From NCBI RefSeq assembly GCF_000278235.1, contig NZ_JH725037.1, positions 780,580-843,671 of the forward strand: a stretch of 63,092 nt of DNA. Reading direction: 5' to 3'. The position numbers were made by a program, and so were the translations under genes. Within the stretch, counting starts at the first letter, position 1; each line of letters starts with the position of its first letter. A model generated the notes under the pieces. The model had not been told where the DNA came from. It did no database searches and saw only the letters and a list, made by a program, of their open reading frames with translations. This document shows positions 1-9,015 of the stretch, piece after piece. Source of the DNA: Bartonella vinsonii subsp. arupensis OK-94-513. GTDB taxonomy: Bacteria; Pseudomonadota; Alphaproteobacteria; Rhizobiales; Rhizobiaceae.

Positions 1-3000
1 ATCATCACCAAATGTTTTGATCAAGTTGACTTTTCCATAGAAAGACATCAGACGGTTGTTTTCAGTGGAAAGGGTTTTGGTCAGACGCCCACCAACACGG
101 ATTAACCATTGAGAAGGATTGTTCATATCAATGGTCATATCATTCGCATCTTCAATGGGTTTAAACATTAAATTTTGATAAACAATTTGTGCTTGAGGCT
201 CAAACTCTATTCCTACCATCCCTGTAGTAAATTTTTTACCAACGGTGGCAGAAGCGCTCAAGGTTTTTGTATCCTTTAATTTCGCAGCATTTTTAACAAG
301 AGCCGTGGCAATATCTCCGTTTACCATGCCATAGGATGCTAAGAGATTGACATACAAGCCATTGTTATGTTCTAGACTACCGTAAGCTGTGAGAGCCCAT
401 TTGTTGAGTGTGCTCTTATCAGCATCCTCCATCTCTTTGGGGGTAAAAGACAGTTGCCCATAGGTACCCATAAGTCCCAAATGCGTGGTAATGTTTTGGC
501 CTTCTATTTCTACCAAAGAAGCTCCTGCTTGTGTGGTTGCATAGCGAATATCAGCGCCATAGCCATATTGGAAATGACCCCGCGCGGAAGCTAAGGTTGC
601 AGTACTGCCATAGGCTGAAAAGAAGAAAGAATAATTCTGTGTTGTGGATATATCAGCTAATAGTGCACTTTGTTTAGCAATGTCGGTAAAGCCAGCATAG
701 AAGAGAGCATTGGGCATCACTATATAACTTGCTGATTGCGGTACGAGAGCAGGTATGTCACCACCAGAGCCAGAACCCGCCCCTGTTTCAGTGTTAGAGT
801 CAAGAAATGCCTTGTGTAAGCGGAAATCCCAGAAATCTTTATTCTTTTCATCAAAGAGGTTTTGTGCAATATCGGCTTTGCCTTGGCTTGATGTTGGTCC
901 ATAGGCAGTGAGCGTGTATTTATAAGGTAAACCACCTAATGTGGTATAGCCATTTACCAGTTTAAAAGAGTCTTCTTTTGCTGTTCCAGAGACTTGGATA
1001 AGAGAAAGGCCTCCTGTATTTGAGGGATCAGCAGTATTTTCTCCATTCTTTTTATTCCCTAAATCGCTTTTGACATAAACTGTTGTGGTGCCAGAGACAT
1101 CTCCATGGATGAGGAGGCGGTCTGTTTTTTGTTCATCTCTTGCAACTCCATCACTCCATGCCATGTTAAAGCCAATCTTGGCATTCCCAGAGGCATTGTA
1201 AACTTCTGTGGTATCAGGCTTGCCTGTTCCTATATGCAATGTATGATAATGCTCTTCTATTGGTCCTTGAAAAACAATTTCACTGTCATCGAGATTAAGC
1301 ACAGAAATATCGGAACGTGATCTTTGAGTGATATGAAGTGGAATGCCATCATTATTTTTTTCGTTTATGCTTGTTTTTAAGAGCCATGTTGTACCATTTT
1401 TTAGATCAAAGAGTATTCTGCCATTTTTGTCATTGTTTACTCTACCTTGTAAAGTTGTGTGATCGGTAACCAGTGAGAAAGCCCTATCGGGTTTTGTTTC
1501 ATTCATTGTGTTTGTAAGTAGCGTATCAGCAAGGATTTTTGCGTTTTTAAGATTAACTTTTCCTGTTGATCCCTGTGTACTGATCCCAACAGCATTTTCA
1601 ACTTGTAATATTGTATTGGTCAAATTGATCTGTGAGGTTTTGTCTTTCTGAGATTTATCAAACCTTATGCCATTGTTTTCTGCTTCTGCAGTGATCTTTC
1701 TTCCATTAATCTGTCCGCCATCTTTTACAACAAATGCAGCTTCTCTTGCTTTTACAGTTCCTTCTATCATTGTGATTTTAGATTGTTCACCATCTGCATA
1801 GAGCCCATCACCATAAGATGTTACTGTAACGTTGTCGTCTAGAGTAATGGTACTGCCATTTTGAGCTTGTATACTATTTATTTCAGTATCAAAAGTTCCT
1901 CCTGATACTGTTATTTCAGAATGACTATCTGCATTTATACCATTTTCTGCGTTTTTAACAGTGACGTTTTTTAAGGTGACTTTACTTTCAGAAGTATTGA
2001 TTCCTACTTTTGTCAGGGTTTCATAGTTATGGCTTGTTATTACGAGATTTTCCAACGTATTTTCGTTACTTTTGCTGTTTTTAAAAGAAGCACCAGTTCC
2101 TATTGCGGTAATAACTCCTTGCTTTAACTTGATGATACCACCGTCGTTTGCCTCGATCCCGATTAAAACATCTTCAATCGTTGTATTTTGCAAATTGATC
2201 ATGCTGTTTTGGAAATTAGCACTTACACCCGTTCCGTTGCCATCTGTTTTAAGAACAGCATCTGTGATAGTGATACGCCCACCAGTAGTAGATCCATTTA
2301 ATGATGTTCCTGTTAACACAGCAGTTTGTTGCCCAGAGACTTTGATAGGTGTATCTGTTGATCCGGTTACTTTGATTTGGCTATTAGCTTGCGCCCAGAG
2401 CCCGATTAAAGCATCTTTAATCTCTGTATTTCCACTCAATTCAAGAATGCTACTTCCAACGGCTTGTACGCCGATTCCGTAGCCATTTGTTTGAAGCAGA
2501 ACATTTGTGGCAGTGATGTGTCCCCACGTTGCTGCTACCATAGCAGTTTGTTGCCCAGTGATTTTGATAGGTTTATCTTCTGATCCCGTTACTTTGATTG
2601 TACCACTACCTTCTGCTTTGAGCCCGATTAAGGCATCTGTAATCTCTGTATTTCCATCCAATTCAATCATGCTGTTTTGGTCAGTAGCTTGTACGCCAAT
2701 TCCATTGCCATCTGTTTTGATAAGAACATCCGTAACAGTGATATGCCCAGCATGTGCTGCATTCACTCCGATTTCTTTTCCGGTGATTTTGATAGGCGTA
2801 TTTATAAAGGGATCTTTTGATCCAAGCACCTTGATTTCACCACTACCTTCTGCCTTGAGCCCGATTAAGGCATCTGTAATCTCTGTATTTCCACTCAATT
2901 CAATTAAGCTGCTTGGGGAATCGGAAGGTGATTCGTTATCGTTACGCTGTGGGCGGTAGGAATATGCGCCAATTCCGCTTCCATTTGCTTTTATAGTGAC

Positions 3001-3993
3001 ATTTTCGGCAAAGATATGCCCGGAGTTTGCTGCATTCACTCCGATTTTTTTTCCGGTAATTTTGATAGGCTTATCTTTTGAGCCATATACGTTGATTTTG
3101 CTGTTGTTGTAGCCTGCTACTTCGAGCCCGATAGAAGTATCTGTAATTTCTGTATTCCCATACAGCTCAATTGTGCTATCGGCGGAACGTACACCGGTTC
3201 CATTACCACCTGCTTTTATAGAAACATCTGTGAGCATGATGCGCGTATTGTTTGTTGCTACTACTGCAGTTTCTTTTCCGGTGATTTTTCCTCCTATCAT
3301 CTGGATTAGTGATTGTGGATCTTTTGCCCAGAGTCCATATTGATTAGAGGTTATTTTAACATTGTCTGTCAGAGTAATAAAGCTGCCGCTCTCAGCACCC
3401 ACTTGTCCATTAAAGGATCCCCCTGATACTGCTACACTGGCATTCTTTCTTGCCTGTAAAGCAATGCTAGCTGAAGCAGTTACATTTTTCAAAGTGAGGA
3501 AGCTGTTATAGGCATCTATCGCGGTGTATTGCGGCTCGCTGCCAATGACTGAAATTTTTACATTTTCTAGTATGTTTTTGTCACCATAAGGTCTGCTGTT
3601 GAAAAAAGAAACAGCAAATGCAGTAGCTGTAATGGATCCTCCAGTCATTTTAATTGCGGCATCATTTTTTGCTTCAAGCCCGCGGAAAATATCAGAACCA
3701 GTTCCTTTAATGGTTGTGTTAGATAATTGAATATAACTGCCTTTGTCTTTAGCTGCTACAGCAAATTCCATTGTGATTTTATTTATATCTTTATTTCCAA
3801 TGATTTCTAAATTAGTGCCAAAGATTCTGCCGCCATCTAATGCTTGGAGTTTTTCGTAGGTTGCTCCTGTTGTAGCTGTTTTTACTGCTCCTTTACCAGC
3901 TTCAAGTTTTTCAGAAGCTTGTAGGTTATGATGGGTGCCAAACAGCACAACTGCTGCAGCTGTTGTGCAGGACAAAAGGAATTTTTTAGACAT
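1..3993 (-). CDS. Autotransporter (type V secretion) adhesin, C-terminus beyond window edge
   Basis: The frame is open for 1331 codons from an ATG at 3993 to the left edge, so the last part of the gene is missing. The protein begins with a Sec signal peptide (MSKKFLLSCTTAAAVVLFG, likely cut near residue 27 after LQA). A long passenger of beta-helix character follows, rich in G, N, T, S and I/V. It contains four imperfect tandem units with the core GNTEITDALIGLKAEGSG (about residues 280-530). Around residue 1085 a linker (PQSASYIVMPNALFYAGF) leads into a pertactin-like outer-membrane beta-barrel, of which perhaps 40-50 residues lie outside the window. This architecture is that of Bartonella inducible autotransporters (Iba/Cfa type). 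Such proteins display the passenger on the cell surface and often bind host cells or matrix; the ligand here is unknown. An AT-rich gap upstream probably holds the promoter. Confidence 0.9.
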   Translation of the reverse strand, partial: MSKKFLLSCTTAAAVVLFGTHHNLQASEKLEAGKGAVKTATTGATYEKLQALDGGRIFGTNLEIIGNKDINKITMEFAVAAKDKGSYIQLSNTTIKGTGSDIFRGLEAKNDAAIKMTGGSITATAFAVSFFNSRPYGDKNILENVKISVIGSEPQYTAIDAYNSFLTLKNVTASASIALQARKNASVAVSGGSFNGQVGAESGSFITLTDNVKITSNQYGLWAKDPQSLIQMIGGKITGKETAVVATNNTRIMLTDVSIKAGGNGTGVRSADSTIELYGNTEITDTSIGLEVAGYNNSKINVYGSKDKPIKITGKKIGVNAANSGHIFAENVTIKANGSGIGAYSYRPQRNDNESPSDSPSSLIELSGNTEITDALIGLKAEGSGEIKVLGSKDPFINTPIKITGKEIGVNAAHAGHITVTDVLIKTDGNGIGVQATDQNSMIELDGNTEITDALIGLKAEGSGTIKVTGSEDKPIKITGQQTAMVAATWGHITATNVLLQTNGYGIGVQAVGSSILELSGNTEIKDALIGLWAQANSQIKVTGSTDTPIKVSGQQTAVLTGTSLNGSTTGGRITITDAVLKTDGNGTGVSANFQNSMINLQNTTIEDVLIGIEANDGGIIKLKQGVITAIGTGASFKNSKSNENTLENLVITSHNYETLTKVGINTSESKVTLKNVTVKNAENGINADSHSEITVSGGTFDTEINSIQAQNGSTITLDDNVTVTSYGDGLYADGEQSKITMIEGTVKAREAAFVVKDGGQINGRKITAEAENNGIRFDKSQKDKTSQINLTNTILQVENAVGISTQGSTGKVNLKNAKILADTLLTNTMNETKPDRAFSLVTDHTTLQGRVNNDKNGRILFDLKNGTTWLLKTSINEKNNDGIPLHITQRSRSDISVLNLDDSEIVFQGPIEEHYHTLHIGTGKPDTTEVYNASGNAKIGFNMAWSDGVARDEQKTDRLLIHGDVSGTTTVYVKSDLGNKKNGENTADPSNTGGLSLIQVSGTAKEDSFKLVNGYTTLGGLPYKYTLTAYGPTSSQGKADIAQNLFDEKNKDFWDFRLHKAFLDSNTETGAGSGSGGDIPALVPQSASYIVMPNALFYAGFTDIAKQSALLADISTTQNYSFFFSAYGSTATLASARGHFQYGYGADIRYATTQAGASLVEIEGQNITTHLGLMGTYGQLSFTPKEMEDADKSTLNKWALTAYGSLEHNNGLYVNLLASYGMVNGDIATALVKNAAKLKDTKTLSASATVGKKFTTGMVGIEFEPQAQIVYQNLMFKPIEDANDMTIDMNNPSQWLIRVGGRLTKTLSTENNRLMSFYGKVNLIKTFGDD
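2300..3200 (-). repeat. Four imperfect tandem repeats inside the autotransporter passenger
   Basis: The stretch encoding GNTEITD (or close variants) recurs with its plus-strand copies near 2411, 2635, 2872 and 3138, which gives units of about 224, 237 and 266 bp. Each unit also carries a version of KPIKITGKEIGVNAA and of a T-D-V-x-I-K-x-D-G-N-G-I-G-V segment. The middle two copies are the most alike. The unequal unit length comes from insertions between the cores. Such repeats can expand, contract or recombine; that behaviour is inferred here. Confidence 0.8.
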
Positions 3994-4962
3994 TTGTATT
4001 TTCCGATACTCATAAGCGGCCAGTGTCATTCCCCCGCTTATAAGAAGGCTAAACAATGGATGTCTTATCATTAATAATATTTATTTATATAACATGAGTT
4101 AATTGTTGTTGTTTGTCAAATATTAATAATTTACTTTAAATGGTAAAATAAATCATTTTTATTATTTAATACATAATGTGTATATTTTTAATATATACTA
4201 ATAATTAATATTTTTATTTAAATTTATAATTTATTATATTTGTGTTAAAATAAAATTGATAATATATTTAAATTATAAACTTAACTTATTGTCTATTATT
4301 ATGCTGTTATTATTCATAAATAGTGCATATTATCTTATAATAATCTTAATAGATTTAAGACACAAAGAGAAAATAATGAAATGGTAGCTAAAAAACCAAA
4401 AAGAAAAAATGATGAATGAGAATGATGGTGTCTGTGCAGCTATAATCATGCAATAGAAAATGTTTTTATGGTGCCACCTCAGAATCAGAATGGGAGAAAT
4501 TTGAGGGGGTTCTTATAAAAATATCAGGAGATTTAAAATAATTTTTGAAAGGTTTTTGTAGAACTTTTGAGTGTCCCTTAAAAAGGCTCAACTGTAACAT
4601 GCGCTTTTGTGCTAAGTGGAAAGAGGTGGATGAGAGAGGAATACTTGATAATATATTGTCTTTATGTGTATTTTTATCATTAAAGGCATTATTTCCAAAT
4701 GAAAGTTTGATACCAAAAAATCAAAAATGAAATTCGCTTCAAAATCAGCAAAAAGTCATAATAAAGATTTTTATACTCATGAGATTATATCCCTGTAAAA
4801 AGAATTATGCTCTTTTTATGAGATGGCTGCTAAACTGTTTTTGTGTAATTGTTGGTGCTTTCTTAATGTGAATTTGTCGTTTTTAGAGTTTTGTACAAAA
4901 CACGCTGACAAAGCAAACAGACGAACAATAAAACTCTTTAAAAAGCATTCTGAAAAACAAGA
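3994..4962. other. AT-rich non-coding gap upstream of the autotransporter
   Basis: No convincing gene lies here. The part from about 4080 to 4350 is almost pure A/T and probably contains the autotransporter promoter on the minus strand. At 4383 a 12-codon open frame (MVAKKPKRKNDE) ends in a stop and may be a gene remnant, but it is too short to assign. A 61-codon frame at 4545 starts with TTG, lacks a ribosome site and resembles nothing I recognise. Confidence 0.6.
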
Positions 4963-5039
4963 TGGTAGCGGAGGAGGGATTTGAACCCCCGACACAAGGA
5001 TTATGATTCCTCTGCTCTAACCTACTGAGCTACTCCGCC
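4963..5039 (-). tRNA. tRNA-Met (CAT), elongator
   Basis: On the minus strand a 77-nt cloverleaf starts GGCGGAG and ends with a complementary CTCCGCT acceptor arm plus encoded ACCA. The D arm (GCTC...GAGC), the anticodon stem GAGGA/TCCTT with loop ATCATAA (anticodon CAT) and the T arm GGGGGTTCAAATCCC are all present. The sequence is close to the elongator tRNA-Met of other Hyphomicrobiales. The initiator type is excluded by the fully paired first acceptor position and by the anticodon stem, which lacks three consecutive G-C pairs. A lysidine-modified tRNA-Ile(CAT) is the less likely alternative. Confidence 0.93.
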
Positions 5040-5211
5040 AAAACAGATAAATATCATTGCAATTCATCTTATCTTTTGCGGATATAAGAGGTAGAATAGT
5101 AAGATGTCAAGCATCGTTTTTAAGCTTTTCTCTTGTCATTCTATTTCATCCTCGATATGGAATGAATGAAAGTATATTTTTTTTATTGATGGGTAGGGGT
5201 AAAGCATAAAA

Positions 5212-6177
5212 ATGGTGCCACGTGTAGCGGTTTTAGGATGCGGTCATTGGGGGGGGAATCATATACGAACACTCCAACAACTTGGAGCTTTAGCAGCAGT
5301 TTCTGATATGAATGTTGAGCGTGCTGCAAGCTTTGCTTGCATGTATGGGGTTGAAGCTATTGCGCCTGAAGATCTTTTTACTCGTAAAGATATTGATGCA
5401 TTGATTCTGGCATTGCCTCCACAACTTCATACAGAAAATGCACTGTGTGCTCTTAAAAATGGTAAGGATGTTTTGGTTGAAAAACCAATTGCATTGAATG
5501 TAGCGGATGCTGAATATCAAGTCCAAGTTGCTGGTGAATATGAACGAATTTTTATGGTTGGTCATATTTTGCGGTTTCATCCTGCTTTTGAAAAAATGTG
5601 TGAGTTGGTAGCAAAAGGAGATCTGGGTGATGTACGTTATATTTATTCTCACCGATTAGGTTTTGGAAAATTTCATACACAAAGCGATGCTTTATGGGAT
5701 CTTGCTCCTCATGATCTCTCAATGATTTTGGCTTTAACAGGATGTGAACCTTCTGAGGTTCGTGGCGAGGGGGCTGCTGTCATTGATCAGATTTCTGACT
5801 TTGCTCATATTCATATGACTTTCCCAAATGGTATACGGAGTCATCTTTTTACTTCACGTCTTAGTCCTTATCGCGAGAGGCGCTTAACGGTTGTTGGGAC
5901 AAAAGCTATGCTCGTTTTTGATGATATGGAACCATGGAACCGTAAATTGGCATTACACCGTTTTGCTGTTTGGAAAGAGAATCAAGAGTGGGCTTTTAGC
6001 ACTGATGCGTTGAATTACATTGATGTTTGTGAAGATTTGCCGCTTACTTGCGAATTGCAACATTTCCTTCATTGTGTTGAAACGCGTCAATCGCCTCGCA
6101 CAAATGGTGATGATGCTATTGCTGTTTTACGGATTTTAACTGCTGCTAGTTTCAATTATATTAAAGAAGATAAGTAA
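5212..6177 (+). CDS. gnnA: GnnA-like UDP-GlcNAc 3-dehydrogenase (Gfo/Idh/MocA family)
   Basis: This 321-residue protein has the family's N-terminal Rossmann motif (VAVLGCGHWGGNH, residues 5-17) and the EKPIA signature (residues 90-94) that places the catalytic lysine, followed by the alpha/beta substrate domain. It sits 36 bp before a PLP sugar aminotransferase. In Acidithiobacillus, GnnA oxidises C3 of UDP-GlcNAc and GnnB then transaminates it, giving the diamino sugar for lipid A with amide-linked 3-acyl chains. Bartonella lipid A is known to have a 2,3-diamino-2,3-dideoxyglucose backbone, so this pair is the natural source. A WbpB/WlbA-type role in O-antigen synthesis is the alternative, but I see no partner genes for that here. 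The family and pairing are seen in the sequence; the exact substrate is inferred. Confidence 0.85.
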   Translation: MVPRVAVLGCGHWGGNHIRTLQQLGALAAVSDMNVERAASFACMYGVEAIAPEDLFTRKDIDALILALPPQLHTENALCALKNGKDVLVEKPIALNVADAEYQVQVAGEYERIFMVGHILRFHPAFEKMCELVAKGDLGDVRYIYSHRLGFGKFHTQSDALWDLAPHDLSMILALTGCEPSEVRGEGAAVIDQISDFAHIHMTFPNGIRSHLFTSRLSPYRERRLTVVGTKAMLVFDDMEPWNRKLALHRFAVWKENQEWAFSTDALNYIDVCEDLPLTCELQHFLHCVETRQSPRTNGDDAIAVLRILTAASFNYIKEDK

Positions 6178-6213
6178 TGCTCGTACATTATTGTGATGAT
6201 CAATGGAGTTAAT

Positions 6214-7332
6214 ATGCAATTCATCGACCTTGAAGCGCAGCGTGTGCGCATTAAAGATAAAATTAATTCTGCAATCGCGCATGTGGTCGCTAGTGGTAAG
6301 TATATTTTAGGGCCAAAAGTAACAGAGTTTGAAGAACGATTAGCAGATTATCTTGGTGTTAAACATGTGGTTGCATGCGCTAATGGAACTGATGCATTGA
6401 AAATGCCTCTTATGGCTCATAATGTCGGTCCAGGGGATGCTGTTTTTTGTCCTAGTTTCACATTTTCCGCAACCGCTGAAGTTGTCGCTTTAGTAGGAGC
6501 TGAGCCGGTTTTTATTGATGTTCTGCCTGACACATTCAATATTGATGTTGAAAAACTTTGTGAAGCAATCAAAATGATTAAAAAAGAGGGGCGTCTTAAA
6601 CCAAAGGCAATTATTGCTGTGGATTTATTTGGGCTTCCTGCTGATTATGCACAAATTGCTAAAGTAGCAGTAAAGGAAAATCTTTTTGTTATTGAAGATG
6701 CTGCTCAATCGATGGGGGGAAGAAGCGGTAATATTATGTGCGGAGCTTTTGGTAATGTTGCCGCGACAAGCTTTTATCCTGCAAAACCATTGGGATGTTA
6801 TGGCGATGGAGGTGCTATGATGACCAATGATGATAATTTGGCAACACTTTTACGTTCTATTTTGTTTCATGGTAAAGGTGAAACGCAATATGATAATATA
6901 CGTATCGGCATGAATTCACGTCTGGATACTATTCAGGCTGCAATTTTGCTAGAAAAACTTGAGATCTTTGAAGATGAAATGGAAAAGCGAGTGGCAATTG
7001 CTCGACGTTATTCCGAGGGTTTAAGAGATATTGTCACAGTTCCAGAAGTGGCAGAGGATGTGCGGTGTGCCTATGCACAATATACGATTAAGGTGAAAGA
7101 ACGTGACAAATTAAAGGATTATTTACAGAAAGAATCTATTCCTACAATGGTTTATTATAAAACTCCATTGCATCAACAGCCCGCTTATAAACACTTCCCT
7201 TCTGTAAAAAATTCTCTTTCTGTTTCTGAATCTTTGGGAAACTGTGTTTTAAGTTTACCGATGCACCCTTATTTAACGCACACTGATCAGGATATGGTTA
7301 TTCAGAAAATAAGGGATTTTTATCATTCTTGA
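6214..7332 (+). CDS. gnnB: GnnB-like UDP-sugar 3-aminotransferase (DegT/DnrJ/EryC1/StrS family)
   Basis: I chose the ATG at 6214 because it follows TGGAG at a good distance; an in-frame ATG at 6193 would add seven residues. The 372-residue product has the fold type I aminotransferase features of the family: GTDALK near residue 59, VIEDAAQSMGG near 160-170, and the PLP lysine in SFYPAKPLGCYGDGG (about K191). The C-terminal half has the conserved G-M-N-S-R-L-D-T-I-Q-A-A-I-L segment. Together with the upstream dehydrogenase it should transfer an amino group to 3-keto-UDP-GlcNAc to make UDP-GlcNAc3N, the lipid A precursor used by a dedicated LpxA. The two genes are co-directional and about 36 bp apart, so they are likely co-transcribed. 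Confidence 0.85.
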   Translation: MQFIDLEAQRVRIKDKINSAIAHVVASGKYILGPKVTEFEERLADYLGVKHVVACANGTDALKMPLMAHNVGPGDAVFCPSFTFSATAEVVALVGAEPVFIDVLPDTFNIDVEKLCEAIKMIKKEGRLKPKAIIAVDLFGLPADYAQIAKVAVKENLFVIEDAAQSMGGRSGNIMCGAFGNVAATSFYPAKPLGCYGDGGAMMTNDDNLATLLRSILFHGKGETQYDNIRIGMNSRLDTIQAAILLEKLEIFEDEMEKRVAIARRYSEGLRDIVTVPEVAEDVRCAYAQYTIKVKERDKLKDYLQKESIPTMVYYKTPLHQQPAYKHFPSVKNSLSVSESLGNCVLSLPMHPYLTHTDQDMVIQKIRDFYHS

Positions 7333-7528
7333 TGGAATGTTTTATTTCTTAAAGCTGTTTAAGAATGAATTTTGTTTTTGGTTTTATCTTGGAAAGTATT
7401 TTTGATTTGTGATTAAAAAATAAAGTCAGAATGAGCAGTTCTTTTGCTAAGAGAATAGCTTACCTCTCTATAAAGATCGTCAGTGTTTATTATTCTAGAT
7501 CTTCACTTAAGTGGTTTTAAAAGACAAT

Positions 7529-8176
7529 TTAAAGAGGTATTTTTTTGGTGGAGGCTATTTTTTTCTGAATAAGCGATGCTAGGTCATTTTTACTTTTAGA
7601 ATTTTTTGTCAATATGTTGATAGGGGATGATTCACCCTCTTGTAATGCTATTTGAGCAGCTAACATTGCTGCTAATTCCTTTGTTTCTTCACGCAATTCA
7701 TTTAGGAGTTTTTGGTTCTTTGTGCTGTCAAGCTCGTTGGTTTGAATTTTTTCTAAACATTGCTGATAATGTGCAATTTTTTCATGCATAGTTTTCATTT
7801 CCATTATAAAAATATTTGTCGCATCAGAACTTTGTTCGATTATGAGTGCTTCTTTTGGGGAGGAAGATGTATCTGGTATGGGAAGACATAATCGATAAAG
7901 CTGTTCTGTTACTTGGCTAAGTTGTATTTTCTGTTGAGCATATTTTTTTTGCAAACAGTCGTATTTTTGTTCATTGTGCGCTTGTTCCACAGCATGTTGT
8001 GCGCGAAGAAAATCGTAGTTCGCTTGTATTTCAGTATATGATAACGGGATTTGTGCAGAAATATCTTTATGCGCAAAATGAACAGCTCTGCGCCAAATAA
8101 GAGGAGCAAAAAGCACGAGTAACCAAGAGGTAAAAGCAACTCCAAAAATAAAAAAAAGAAACGATTGGATAAGCAT
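7529..8176 (-). CDS. Conserved membrane-anchored coiled-coil protein, function unknown
   Basis: The start at 8176 follows AGAGG with four bases spacing; an in-frame ATG at 8218 would overlap the upstream gene. The 215-residue product has one N-terminal membrane segment (about residues 3-27, LIQSFLFFIFGVAFTSWLLVLFAPLIW). A mostly helical, charged, Q/E/K-rich region follows with heptad character (about 50-170), then a basic C-terminus. It would be anchored in the inner membrane; which side the coiled coil faces is uncertain. It lies 26 bp downstream of eipA on the same strand, so the two are probably one operon. The position suggests envelope work, but I do not recognise a named family. Confidence 0.7.
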   Translation of the reverse strand: MLIQSFLFFIFGVAFTSWLLVLFAPLIWRRAVHFAHKDISAQIPLSYTEIQANYDFLRAQHAVEQAHNEQKYDCLQKKYAQQKIQLSQVTEQLYRLCLPIPDTSSSPKEALIIEQSSDATNIFIMEMKTMHEKIAHYQQCLEKIQTNELDSTKNQKLLNELREETKELAAMLAAQIALQEGESSPINILTKNSKSKNDLASLIQKKIASTKKIPL

Positions 8177-8202
8177 AAAACCTCTTTTTAGTAAAAGTTC
8201 AT

Positions 8203-8799
8203 TTAAAACGGGTTCCATGTTGGTGTGGGCGTTAATTTTAAATATCCCACATTAATACCAAGACGTGCGCCAATGCCTGTACGTATTGGAACTAATAAAA
8301 CATTGTGGCGTTTAAGAACATGAAAACCAACACCTGCAATTAAATAGGCCGAACCTGAAATACCGCCATAGCGTCCCCATAAATTATTTATAGTATTAAG
8401 ATCGTAAACTAACACCATTAAACGAGAACCTTGTCCGCCAAGATCCCATCCCACAGAGGGACCTTGCCAAAAAACTTTATGCTGACCGTAGTTTTTGGTA
8501 AAAAGTTTTCCTTCACCATAGGTTAAGCCAGCAAAAAAAGCACCAGAAGCTTCTTCTCCTAATATATAGGCATTGGGATAACCGTATTGTGAAAAAATAT
8601 TTTGAATTGCTACTGCTATACCGCTGGCAGTTTTTCCAAAAAAAGTATGACCAGAATCGATAATTTCTTGCAACGAATAGTGGGGTTCATTTTGTTCTAT
8701 TGGTCGGAGGTGAGCATTTGCAGTATTTATGATGACGAATAAAAGGAAGATGACAGATACAATATTTTTGTACCAGCGTATGAGAAGAGAGAGAGCCAT
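8203..8799 (-). CDS. eipA: EipA-like periplasmic envelope integrity protein (DUF1134)
   Basis: The 198-residue product begins with a signal peptide (to about ANA, residue 29). The rest is a compact domain rich in glycine and aromatic residues, with GYPNAYILGEEASGAFFAGLTYGEG near residues 72-96, GPSVGWDLGGQGSRLMVLVY near 112-131 and a GIGARLGINVGYLKLTP ending. This is the DUF1134 family. Its Brucella abortus member EipA is a small periplasmic beta-barrel-like protein needed for envelope stress resistance and virulence, and in Brucella it interacts genetically with LPS O-polysaccharide synthesis. In this window it is followed by a membrane coiled-coil protein in the same direction. In Brucella eipA is regulated by CtrA; the neighbouring chpT and ctrA genes make that worth testing here. 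Confidence 0.88.
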   Translation of the reverse strand: MALSLLIRWYKNIVSVIFLLFVIINTANAHLRPIEQNEPHYSLQEIIDSGHTFFGKTASGIAVAIQNIFSQYGYPNAYILGEEASGAFFAGLTYGEGKLFTKNYGQHKVFWQGPSVGWDLGGQGSRLMVLVYDLNTINNLWGRYGGISGSAYLIAGVGFHVLKRHNVLLVPIRTGIGARLGINVGYLKLTPTPTWNPF

Positions 8800-9015
8800 A
8801 GAGTTTTTCCCTTTTATTAGTTAGAAACAAAAAGATAATATTAGGATTTTTATTCTATTCAAATAAAAAATAAGAAGTAAATTTATTTCGATTTTTGAAT
8901 TTGTTTCTGAAAAAAATATCCTGATTGTTAAAGTTTCCTTGTATGTATGCATTGGATGTTAAGAGTTTTTCTTTAAAATGAAGTTTATTTTTAAATCGAG
9001 GAGTTCTCAATAATT

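Noticed and set aside
2072-2959. Two long plus-strand open frames (136 and 150 codons) with proline-rich translations
   Set aside because: They lie antisense to the repeats of the autotransporter. Their similar sequence (SALSPIKASVISVFP) is only the reverse reading of the repeat units, and there are no ribosome sites.
4545-4730. 61-codon plus-strand frame in the gap upstream of the tRNA
   Set aside because: TTG start, no Shine-Dalgarno sequence, no recognisable family and unusual amino-acid mix. Considered random.
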